A stretch of DNA of 5,494 nucleotides from Moraxellaceae bacterium UBA2032 (GTDB lineage Bacteria > Pseudomonadota > Gammaproteobacteria > Pseudomonadales > Moraxellaceae): assembly GCA_002333125.1 (NCBI GenBank), contig DDBM01000135.1, forward strand, positions 6,651-12,144, in the 5' to 3' direction. Made by a program: the position numbers and the translations under genes. Positions 1 to 5,494 of the stretch are shown piece by piece. Below the pieces are notes generated by a model, which had not been told where the DNA came from, searched no databases, and saw only the letters and a list, made by a program, of their open reading frames with translations. The number at the start of each line of letters is the position of its first letter. Positions within the stretch are counted from its first letter, which is position 1.

Positions 1-134
1 TCTAAACCACGATAAACCATACTAGAATCAACCGAAACAATATCAATCGGATAATCTTGTGCTAAACGCACCGCTAAATCGGTTTTTCCGCTGGCTGTTG
101 GGCCCATTAAAAAAACAGCATGAGGTTGGGTCAT
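1..134 (-). CDS. miaA: tRNA dimethylallyltransferase MiaA, N-terminal fragment
   Basis: MiaA transfers a dimethylallyl group to the N6 of A37 in tRNAs that read codons starting with U, in the cytoplasm. Only the first 44 codons are present; the gene runs off the left edge. Visible are the P-loop GPTASGKT at residues 11-18, directly after the hydrophobic strand AVFLM, and the family motif [12 protein letters not shown] at residues 33-44, which contains the conserved Asp36-Ser37 of the substrate site. Both are at the spacing expected for MiaA. The ATG at 134 gives an N-terminus of typical length and is preceded by a weak AGAG (147-144) nine bases upstream. No gene lies directly upstream in the same direction, so this copy must use a promoter in the 135-392 gap. 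It is not the distal part of a mutL-miaA unit with mutL immediately in front. Identification is secure despite the truncation. Confidence 0.95.
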   Translation of the reverse strand, partial: MTQPHAVFLMGPTASGKTDLAVRLAQDYPIDIVSVDSSMVYRGL

Positions 135-392
135 AATTTAAAACTCTAATCTTGCATTTATTTTATCACACAAGCAGGATGGCCTTAGCGCAACAAAATA
201 TCAAATATCTACTAACAAATGGTTATTTATGTATATAGCACATTGCCCTTAGCCTTAAGTCGTATTAAAGTACGCATTGCAAAGATAATAATAGATTTAA
301 AACAGTACTGGCCAACCAATCGTCAACATTAAATATTGATCGCCCTAATGTTAGCCTTTGCTTACGCCCCTTAATTTTAGGAAATTTTTTCC
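135..392. other. Intergenic region between divergent miaA and lipoprotein genes
   Basis: This AT-rich gap must hold the start signals for miaA (minus) and for the lipoprotein pair (plus). I see no convincing sigma-70 promoter. The best -10-like matches are TAAAAT on the minus strand (165-160), about 25 bases before the miaA ATG, and GATAAT on the plus strand (284-289). Neither has a good -35 box at 16-18 bases. An octamer TTAGCCTT occurs at 249-256 and 351-358, which may be chance. I found no open frame, tRNA-like fold or strong hairpin. Confidence 0.5.
379..384 (+). promoter_or_regulatory. Ribosome binding site of the first lipoprotein gene
   Basis: The sequence AGGAAA lies eight bases before the ATG at 393, a good Shine-Dalgarno match and spacing. 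It supports that start, which also puts a lipoprotein signal peptide at the very N-terminus. Confidence 0.7.
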
Positions 393-1415
393 ATGACGCG
401 TTTTATCTTAAAACTGTCGGTTCTTTCTGCTGCCGTATTAAGTAGTGCTTGCTCTGTACATCAACTGATTGGTAATCAAGTTAAACACTTTTCTACCGAG
501 AACGTGATGCCTGTGATTTTAAGCAGCGATGATGTTCCCACGGTGTGCCACGCTAACGAAACTAACACGCCTTTACTGATGTCGTTTACTAAGTTTGGCG
601 TAGATAACAGTATGCTTTTGGCATTTGGTTATTCTGGTGCCTCCATTTGCTCCGATATGGAAGCACACGAAAAAGAGCTTTGGTCAGCCCTTGCCGAAAA
701 ACAAGGTCTAGTCAATATGGCTCAAGATGCTCGTACCGCTCAACAATTATTAAATAAAGAAGCGGGCAAACGTCAGTTACATGCCTATCAATATACTGTT
801 GATTATTTTAAAAATGAATATCGTTACAATTTGGGAGAAGGTTCTTGCCCCAAAATCAAAGAAGACAACGAACAATTACTGTTAATCATTGGTGCAACCG
901 CTGCCCTTCAGGCTCTTAAAAGTGATGTTGCCTCTGGCCGTTTAATTAACTTTGATATGGGTATTCCCGCCAAAGTTGGCCGCGCGATGGACTGTTTAGA
1001 TAATGATAAATGGTGGGGTGAGCCTAAAGCCATTCAAGCTGGATTAAAAATAATTTTACCTAAAGATGCTCTTGAAGAGCAACAAGGTTGGAAACAGCTT
1101 CAAGACTCTACCGATATTGGCTTACAAACAGGGGTGCGTTTAAGTCATGCGACTTATGCGGCCATTGCAAGTATTAAAGGCCGTGATGATTATTTGCGCG
1201 ATGCACTAAAACGCTTTGAGGCACTTCCCAATGCGCTTCTTAATAACAAATATGCTCTTTTAAATACCATTGCTGCCATACAAGTGCGCCAAGTTGCTAA
1301 TTTATATTGGGTAAAAAACACAGGTCATCGTGCGCCAACCGAAGACTTTAGCCAGTTTTGGGACGAAAAAACTGCACCCTCGGCCGCAGTGACCGAATTA
1401 CTTGATGAGCTATAA
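393..1415 (+). CDS. Cysteine-rich predicted outer-membrane lipoprotein, first of a tandem pair
   Basis: I do not recognise a named family with confidence. The 340-residue product begins with a lipoprotein signal peptide: a basic start, a hydrophobic stretch, and lipobox LSSAC with Cys20 as the lipidation site. Ser21 follows, so the +2 rule predicts sorting to the outer membrane. The mature part is mostly helical in character and has four further cysteines (52, 86, 152, 201), which suits two disulfides in the periplasm. Conspicuous segments are DDVPTVCHAN (46-55), AFGYSGASIC (77-86), CLDNDKWWG (201-209), IKGRDDYLR (261-269) and HRAPTEDFSQFWDEK (312-326). All recur in the next gene, which starts 22 bases downstream, so the two form one transcription unit. 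A distant link to helical TatT (TRAP-transporter-associated) lipoproteins is conceivable, but no TRAP transporter genes are in view and I would not assign it. No enzyme motif was found. Confidence 0.9.
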   Translation: MTRFILKLSVLSAAVLSSACSVHQLIGNQVKHFSTENVMPVILSSDDVPTVCHANETNTPLLMSFTKFGVDNSMLLAFGYSGASICSDMEAHEKELWSALAEKQGLVNMAQDARTAQQLLNKEAGKRQLHAYQYTVDYFKNEYRYNLGEGSCPKIKEDNEQLLLIIGATAALQALKSDVASGRLINFDMGIPAKVGRAMDCLDNDKWWGEPKAIQAGLKIILPKDALEEQQGWKQLQDSTDIGLQTGVRLSHATYAAIASIKGRDDYLRDALKRFEALPNALLNNKYALLNTIAAIQVRQVANLYWVKNTGHRAPTEDFSQFWDEKTAPSAAVTELLDEL

Positions 1416-1437
1416 AAACAACAATACAGGCAACATT

Positions 1438-2472
1438 ATGACCTCTTTGCAAAAAATAGTTTTGCGTACAAGTTTAGCATTAGTGGCTACCTTAGTGCTT
1501 GGTGCTTGTTCTAAAGACCGTTTAGTGGGCAATGGTTTAAGGACTTACACGATTGACCATGCCTTACCGATGATTTTACAAGTTGATGATGTACCCATGA
1601 TTTGTCATGCAAATGATGGTTTTACACCCATCATTAAAGCATTCACTCGCTTTAAAGTCGAAACCGACATGATGCTCGCCTTTGGTTATGCAGGCTCTTC
1701 TATTTGCACCGAAAATCAAGCTGTAGAAAAGGAATTATGGTCTAGCCTAGCAGAAAAACAAGGTTGGCCTGATGTTGCTATTGATGCCCGTATTGCTCAG
1801 CAATTACTTAACCGTGATGCAGGACGCAAACAACTAAACGCTTATAATCATACGGTGAGTTATTTTAAAAAACAGCATAACTATGAGTTTGGTGAAGGTA
1901 AATGTCCTAAACTGACTCAAGAAGTAGAAGAGTTATTATTATTTGTAGGTGCAACCTCTGCCCTACAGGGATTAAATAATGATGTTTCATCAGGACGTTT
2001 AGTTAATGTAGACATGGGGATTCCGCCTAAAGTGGTTAAGGCAATGGACTGTTTAGACAATAATAAATGGTGGGGCTTTCCTCAGTCGATACGTGCTGCA
2101 CTCACCATTATCCTACCCGAATCGCCCGCAATAGAAGCCGAAGCTTGGAAAGCATTGCAGCAGAATTCAGCACTAGGCGTACAACAAGGTATGCGAGTAG
2201 GTTATGCCACCTATGCAGTGATTGCGGCGATTAAAGGACGTGATGATTATTTACGCTTAGCACTAAAAGGCTTTGAATCGGTTACCCCTGATAAAATAAA
2301 CAAAGATTATTTGTTGTTAGATACCATTGCTGAGCAACAAGTACGTCATTTGGCAAATCGTTTTTGGATGCGTCTTGAAGGCAGACGCGCCCCTACCGAA
2401 GGGTATAGTCAATTTTTAGACGAGAAACGACAACCTGATGCAAGTCTTGAAGGTTTGTTAGACGGTGTTTAA
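1438..2472 (+). CDS. Cysteine-rich predicted outer-membrane lipoprotein, second of a tandem pair
   Basis: This is a paralogue of the preceding gene, with 344 residues from the ATG at 1438. I chose that ATG over the in-frame TTG at 1402, which lies inside the end of the upstream gene. The ATG has CAGG (1427-1430) seven bases before it and places the signal peptide at the N-terminus. The lipobox is VLGAC with lipidated Cys24, and Ser25 predicts the outer membrane. From the lipidated cysteine to the C-terminus the two proteins align with no gap over 321 positions. By hand count about 176 are identical (55%). Cysteines 56, 90, 156 and 205 match the four of the first protein. Best conserved are VEKELWSSLAEKQG, DARIAQQLLN, SGRLVNVDMGIP, CLDNNKWWG and IKGRDDYLR. 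The C-terminus and signal peptides differ most. Function is unknown. The strict collinearity suggests an old duplication under constraint, with both copies kept functional. Confidence 0.9.
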   Translation: MTSLQKIVLRTSLALVATLVLGACSKDRLVGNGLRTYTIDHALPMILQVDDVPMICHANDGFTPIIKAFTRFKVETDMMLAFGYAGSSICTENQAVEKELWSSLAEKQGWPDVAIDARIAQQLLNRDAGRKQLNAYNHTVSYFKKQHNYEFGEGKCPKLTQEVEELLLFVGATSALQGLNNDVSSGRLVNVDMGIPPKVVKAMDCLDNNKWWGFPQSIRAALTIILPESPAIEAEAWKALQQNSALGVQQGMRVGYATYAVIAAIKGRDDYLRLALKGFESVTPDKINKDYLLLDTIAEQQVRHLANRFWMRLEGRRAPTEGYSQFLDEKRQPDASLEGLLDGV

Positions 2473-2485
2473 CTCAGCCGACCTC

Positions 2486-2510
2486 AACCCTCTCCTAACT
2501 GGAGAGGGTT
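2486..2510. terminator. Hairpin between convergent genes, likely bidirectional terminator
   Basis: AACCCTCTCC (2486-2495) pairs perfectly with GGAGAGGGTT (2501-2510) around the loop TAACT, giving a 10-bp stem. It lies 14 bases after the stop of the second lipoprotein gene and 11 bases beyond the stop of the convergent stress protein gene, where a shared terminator is expected. The run after the stem on the plus strand is only moderately T-rich (TTTGCTATT) and the minus side lacks a T-tract, so termination may be partial. The stem core resembles the hairpin at 4165-4185, which suggests a dispersed repeat used as a terminator. Confidence 0.65.
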
Positions 2511-2521
2511 TGCTATTAAGT

Positions 2522-2995
2522 CTATACAGCTACTGCTTTAACTGGCACAACCAACACTGCTATGTCGGCCTGCCCTATTAACGATTTGCTGGTACTGCCC
2601 TCTACTAGCGTCATTAATAAACCTTTATGCTCTGAGCCAACGACAATCATATCAGCTTGATGTTTTTGAGCTTCTTTTAAAATAGTAGCTACCACAGCCG
2701 CACCATTGACCAACAAGCCAATACACGATAAACCATCTGCTTGAAGCTGCTGACTACATGCTAATAACTGTTGATGCTCATGTTTAAAACGTGTTGCTAT
2801 TTCTTGACGTAATTCTTTGGGGTCTATATACAACGGAAACTCTCCAAACACACCGCCATAACCCAACATTTCGTCTTGCGAATCAGTGACGTGTAATAAA
2901 CACACACTGGCATTTAATGACTGCGCTAATTGCTTAGTGTAAGCTAACAAATTAGGCATGGATGACGACAAATCGACACAGACTAACAACTTCAT
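2522..2995 (-). CDS. Universal stress protein, UspA family
   Basis: This is a single-domain Usp protein of 157 residues, the usual length, expected to be cytoplasmic and dimeric. It opens with strand KLLVCVDLSSS, carrying the nucleotide-site Asp8, then a helix and strand ASVCLLHV. It ends with ADMIVVGSEHKG, followed by LVEGSTSKSLIGQADIAVLVVP. The ATP-binding signature of ATP-binding family members is G-2x-G-9x-G-S/T. Here the first Gly and final Gly-Ser are kept, but the middle Gly is replaced by His (residue 123). Nucleotide binding is therefore uncertain. Two adjacent ATGs exist at 2998 and 2995. The strong AGGAGA at 3006-3001 is too close to the first (three bases after GGAG) and well spaced for the second (six bases), so I use 2995. 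The upstream nuclease gene stops 12 bases before it, pointing to co-transcription. Confidence 0.9.
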   Translation of the reverse strand: MKLLVCVDLSSSMPNLLAYTKQLAQSLNASVCLLHVTDSQDEMLGYGGVFGEFPLYIDPKELRQEIATRFKHEHQQLLACSQQLQADGLSCIGLLVNGAAVVATILKEAQKHQADMIVVGSEHKGLLMTLVEGSTSKSLIGQADIAVLVVPVKAVAV

Positions 2996-3000
2996 CATAT

Positions 3001-3006
3001 TCTCCT
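3001..3006 (-). promoter_or_regulatory. Ribosome binding site deciding the usp start
   Basis: AGGAGA read on the minus strand is the strongest Shine-Dalgarno match in the window. It lies immediately after the nuclease stop codon (3010-3008). Its spacing favours the second of two adjacent ATG codons, at 2995. The tight packing implies translation of the stress protein from a shared transcript with the nuclease. Confidence 0.75.
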
Positions 3007-3007
3007 T

Positions 3008-4042
3008 TTATTTACATAATGAGGCACAAGGTGTGCCGTCACCATCACCATCTAAACGACTATTACCACAGGTTTTTAACTGAAACTTCGCCTCGGCACA
3101 AGTAGTCATTTGGCCACAGCTTTTTTTAATATCACAAGAAAAGCCCTCTTTACTTAGTTTAGCTACAGGCTGTGTTTTTGCTTTAGCTTCTTTAGGTGTA
3201 GAAGCTAAGTCTGATGTTAGCGCACTGCTTTTAAGAACTGTTTTACCGCCATACTCACTAATAAATCGGTTTTCTTTGCCTTCAATTTTGGCAATACGTT
3301 GATTACGCTCTATTTCCCACGCATCGGGTGCATCTTGTTTTGACCATACGGTAAATAGTTTGCGGTCTTGGTCAGACAATCTAAAGCCATAGGTATCTTC
3401 CATATAAAACATCACACGGGCAACATCACCTTTTACATTATTGGGTGGCTCTACACGGCGAATAGACTCATCAATTTTAATAGGGCAAGCACCATATTCG
3501 GGCTTATTGCCTTCTACCATACCCCAATTATAGTTGGAGCGGTCACCATTTACTTCGCCAATAGCAGGAAATAAATTATGTAAATCGTTATGTGCTGTTT
3601 CAAAAACAGGGTCTTGAGACTCGCAACACTGACGGCCTGTCATGTCTTTTTCGGGGCAAACTTTTTTAGGTTCACGCCAACATTGTCTAAAATTACCAAA
3701 CTGATGTGCGGGCATAACGTGTTCGGCTTCAATACGACTGGCTCTTTCTGGATTTTTACGTGGTTTATAACCACAGCTTTTCCAATCAGGTTTCTTGGTT
3801 TTAGGGTCGTAATCACAGCCACAATAAAAGGTGATGTTATGGCCTTTGTAAATCTCTTCATACAAAATACGTTTTGCGGTACTAAAAGAATCTGGGCTAT
3901 TGGGTAGTTTGGCTAGATTTTTTTCTTGAGTTTTGCTGCTTGCAATGGATGATGACGCGGCCTGCGTGCTGCTTCCTGCATCACCTTGATTACAGGCTGT
4001 TAATAACATTAACACCAAAAACCACAAAAAATAACGCTTCAT
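3008..4042 (-). CDS. Lipoprotein endonuclease I (EndA/Vvn type) with C-terminal excalibur domain
   Basis: This is a predicted lipid-anchored, non-specific DNA nuclease acting outside the cytoplasm. From the ATG at 4042 it has 344 residues: signal peptide MKRYFLWFLVLMLLTAC with lipidated Cys17, a Ser/Ala-rich linker to about 50, and an endonuclease I domain at about 52-260. The domain carries EAEHVMPAHQFG (105-116) with Glu107 and His108, and HNLFPAIGEVNGDRSNYNWG (155-174) with Asn165. By analogy to Vvn these are the metal ligands (Glu, Asn) and the general base (His). Eight domain cysteines fit the four disulfides of that group. A Lys/Thr/Ala linker follows, then an excalibur domain (about 301-344) with CGQMTTCAEAKFQLKTCG and the calcium-loop-like DGDGDGTPC. 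E. coli EndA is 235 residues and lacks this tail. The start is ambiguous: an ATG at 4060 is directly abutted by its AGGA, while a GTG at 4051 sits nine bases after it. The ATG at 4042 has AGAG eight bases upstream and gives the cleanest signal peptide. Confidence 0.93.
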   Translation of the reverse strand: MKRYFLWFLVLMLLTACNQGDAGSSTQAASSSIASSKTQEKNLAKLPNSPDSFSTAKRILYEEIYKGHNITFYCGCDYDPKTKKPDWKSCGYKPRKNPERASRIEAEHVMPAHQFGNFRQCWREPKKVCPEKDMTGRQCCESQDPVFETAHNDLHNLFPAIGEVNGDRSNYNWGMVEGNKPEYGACPIKIDESIRRVEPPNNVKGDVARVMFYMEDTYGFRLSDQDRKLFTVWSKQDAPDAWEIERNQRIAKIEGKENRFISEYGGKTVLKSSALTSDLASTPKEAKAKTQPVAKLSKEGFSCDIKKSCGQMTTCAEAKFQLKTCGNSRLDGDGDGTPCASLCK

Positions 4043-4086
4043 ACTTAACACTCTAATCATTCCTAAATCTTTAATTAAACTTAATA

Positions 4087-4209
4087 GAGTCTGTTGACGT
4101 TTGGGTTAACTGCCTATTTTTGGCTAAATATTAAGCACATTCTACTGTTCTTCCCTCACTCTAACTCTCTCCCGTTGGGAGAGGGCTAAATCAAAACGTC
4201 AACAGACCT
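4087..4209. mobile_element. Miniature inverted-repeat element (MITE-like), about 123 bp
   Basis: GTCTGTTGACGTTT at 4089-4102 is repeated as its exact reverse complement at 4194-4207, so 14-bp perfect inverted repeats bound 119 bases. Counting two less similar outer bases on each side, the unit is 4087-4209 and is flanked by TA on both sides (4085-4086 and 4210-4211). That would match a TA target duplication as made by IS630/Tc1-type transposases. It encodes nothing and contains the hairpin at 4165-4185. It fills most of the gap between the peptidase stop (4217) and the nuclease start. The inverted repeats are seen directly; mobility is inferred, and a 2-base flank match is weak evidence alone. 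Confidence 0.5.
4165..4185. repeat. REP-like hairpin inside the element, possible terminator of the peptidase gene
   Basis: CTCTCCC (4167-4173) pairs with GGGAGAG (4177-4183) around the loop GTT. One wobble and one further C-G pair extend the stem to 4165-4185. The sequence starting at 4154 (CCTCACTCTAACTCTCTCCC) parallels the region from 2482 ahead of the other hairpin. The hairpin lies 32 bases downstream of the peptidase stop, so it could end that transcript, but no T-tract follows on the minus strand. Confidence 0.6.
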
Positions 4210-4216
4210 TACAGTA

Positions 4217-5494
4217 TTACAAACGCTCAATTACAAAGCCAAAACTTTGCACTGTATCAGCTTGAGTATAAGGCGCAACCACGGCACGACTCATGACTTC
4301 ATCACGCAAATAATGTTGTGCAACACGTTGTAAATCGGCAATGGTAACCTTTAGCAACTTGGCGCGTAAGGCTCTGCGCTGTGCAGGTGTACGGCCATAT
4401 AAACCATTATGAAACGCACTACGTGCTTCGCCTGCGGGTGACATGGGCTTGTCTAGGCTGGCCATAATACCCAAAATCACTTCTTCGAGTTGACGCTCTT
4501 CGTGGGCATTGCTTTGTAACCATACCAAGCTTGCCTTAAAGTCGGCAAAGGTTTCGGCTAAACGTGGGTCGCGATACGAAAAAAATCTAAAGGCACAGGC
4601 ATTGCTGTCGTAACCTGCACCGCCACCATAAGCACCACCTTGTTCTCGAATGGCGCGATGTAAAAAGCCATTGCGTAAAAAACCACCTAAAATCATTAAC
4701 GCGGCCGCATCGTCATGGTCAACCGCCACCGCAGGATAAGCCGCCGCACAAAATTGCACTTGGGTATTAGCCAACCATGCAATATGTGTTACTTGAGCAG
4801 GCACCGTGCTAGTAATAGAGTTTACTTGTGCAGCAGTAGGAATGTTTGCATTTGCCCAAGCCCGTTGCCAAGCACTAACTAAGTCGCTTAAACGTTCTTT
4901 TTCGGCAATCAAAAATAACTGACGCGGTGCAGCCAATACTTTATGGTGCATGGCTTGCAATTCAGCTAATAAGTCGGCAATACCTTGTTCAGTTTGAGTA
5001 TTAGCCACTAACTCACGCAAATTACGCAACGCAGGTAAACCCGACATACGATATTCAAATTGAGATAAAGCACTCATGGAATGACTCGCTGTTTGCATAG
5101 CCAAAGCATGGCCGCTGTCGGTAATACTGGCCTCAAAACGTGCTTTACGTTGCGCTAATAACTCTTGTACACGCTCGCCTTCGTCAAAGCGTAATTGCTC
5201 TAAAGTCGTACGTACTAAAGCAAAGCTATCGGTGTGATAATGTAAGGCCTTACAAGACACCACTAAATGCGCGTTAGCTTGTTGGCTATTATTTAAACTG
5301 GTACGCATACTTAATCCCATACGCACCCCTCCACTCACTCGCGATTGCCATTGCTGCATTGCCAAATAATCATTACCTCCTGCACCTAATTCACTTAACA
5401 ATGAACTATAAAACGGCAATAATTTTTGTTGGCTTTCGCTAAACTCAGGTAAATCAATAATAATTTGTTGATAAAACAGACCATTAGTGCCTGC
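4217..5494 (-). CDS. M16C family metallopeptidase (PreP/Cym1-like), C-terminal part
   Basis: These are the last 425 residues of a large insulinase-type zinc peptidase; whole proteins of this class are around 970 residues. The frame stays open to the right edge, starting AGTNGLFYQQIIIDLPEFSESQQKLLPFYSSLLSELGAGG in two parts that match the M16C-associated region. A TTG at 5419 is internal and is not the start. The C-terminal half holds AIREQGGAYGGGAGY (about 4654-4610), with the Arg and Tyr (fragment residues 283 and 289) that M16 enzymes contribute to the active site across the closed chamber. The N-terminal zinc motif HxxEH is outside the window and cannot be checked. In mitochondria and plastids such enzymes degrade cleaved presequences and other peptides; the bacterial role is probably general peptide degradation. 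No signal peptide can be assessed. The gene ends eight bases from the MITE-like element. Confidence 0.92.
   Translation of the reverse strand, partial: AGTNGLFYQQIIIDLPEFSESQQKLLPFYSSLLSELGAGGNDYLAMQQWQSRVSGGVRMGLSMRTSLNNSQQANAHLVVSCKALHYHTDSFALVRTTLEQLRFDEGERVQELLAQRKARFEASITDSGHALAMQTASHSMSALSQFEYRMSGLPALRNLRELVANTQTEQGIADLLAELQAMHHKVLAAPRQLFLIAEKERLSDLVSAWQRAWANANIPTAAQVNSITSTVPAQVTHIAWLANTQVQFCAAAYPAVAVDHDDAAALMILGGFLRNGFLHRAIREQGGAYGGGAGYDSNACAFRFFSYRDPRLAETFADFKASLVWLQSNAHEERQLEEVILGIMASLDKPMSPAGEARSAFHNGLYGRTPAQRRALRAKLLKVTIADLQRVAQHYLRDEVMSRAVVAPYTQADTVQSFGFVIERL

Noticed and set aside
230..300. Promoter-like TATATA (232-237) and GATAAT (284-289) on the plus strand.
   Set aside because: Neither has a recognisable -35 box at proper spacing, and such matches are expected by chance in AT-rich DNA, so they are mentioned only in the intergenic entry.
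393..2472. Assigning the lipoprotein pair to TRAP-transporter-associated TatT proteins.
   Set aside because: Only a vague likeness (lipoprotein, helical, similar size) supports it; there are no TRAP transporter genes in the window and the cysteine pattern is not something I can match to that family.
3368..3907. Open frames on the plus strand (3368-3574 and 3590-3907) opposite the nuclease gene, and one in another minus-strand frame (3640-3861).
   Set aside because: They lie wholly within the well-supported nuclease coding region, encode nothing recognisable and lack ribosome binding sites of note; they are antisense or frame-shifted shadows.
4217..5419. A start codon for the peptidase at the TTG at 5419.
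   Set aside because: The frame continues upstream to the window edge with family-like sequence (GLFYQQIIIDLPE), so the TTG is an internal Leu codon and the gene is cut by the edge.

Overview
The window looks like chromosomal DNA of an AT-rich gammaproteobacterium. This rests on a MiaA start of the Escherichia coli type, an EndA/Vvn-type endonuclease I, and an M16C (PreP-like) metallopeptidase. I cannot place it in a genus. Every complete gene is intact and no frameshifts were seen. There are no rRNA or tRNA genes, CRISPR arrays or transposase genes.

Layout. Positions 1-134 (minus strand) hold the first 44 codons of miaA, cut by the left edge. A 258-base gap (135-392) separates it from a divergent plus-strand pair of tandem paralogous lipoprotein genes (393-1415 and 1438-2472). 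Their mature proteins align without a single gap at about 55% identity by hand count and share all four mature cysteines. A 10-bp stem hairpin (2486-2510) lies between the end of this pair and a convergent minus-strand block. In transcription order that block holds a large M16C peptidase gene (C-terminal half only, running off the right edge at 5494), a lipoprotein endonuclease I with a C-terminal excalibur domain (4042-3008), and a universal stress protein gene (2995-2522). The nuclease and stress protein genes are only 12 bases apart and are probably co-transcribed.

The peptidase gene is separated from the nuclease gene by a compact element of about 123 bases (4087-4209). It has perfect 14-bp terminal inverted repeats, TA on both flanks and an internal hairpin, and looks like a miniature transposable element. 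Its internal hairpin resembles the one at 2486-2510, so the two probably belong to one dispersed repeat family.

Functional reading. Three of the six genes encode predicted lipoproteins with cysteine-rich mature domains, so the window has a strong cell-envelope flavour. The nuclease probably degrades DNA outside the cytoplasm. The role of the tandem lipoproteins is unknown; they are the least explained and most interesting genes here.
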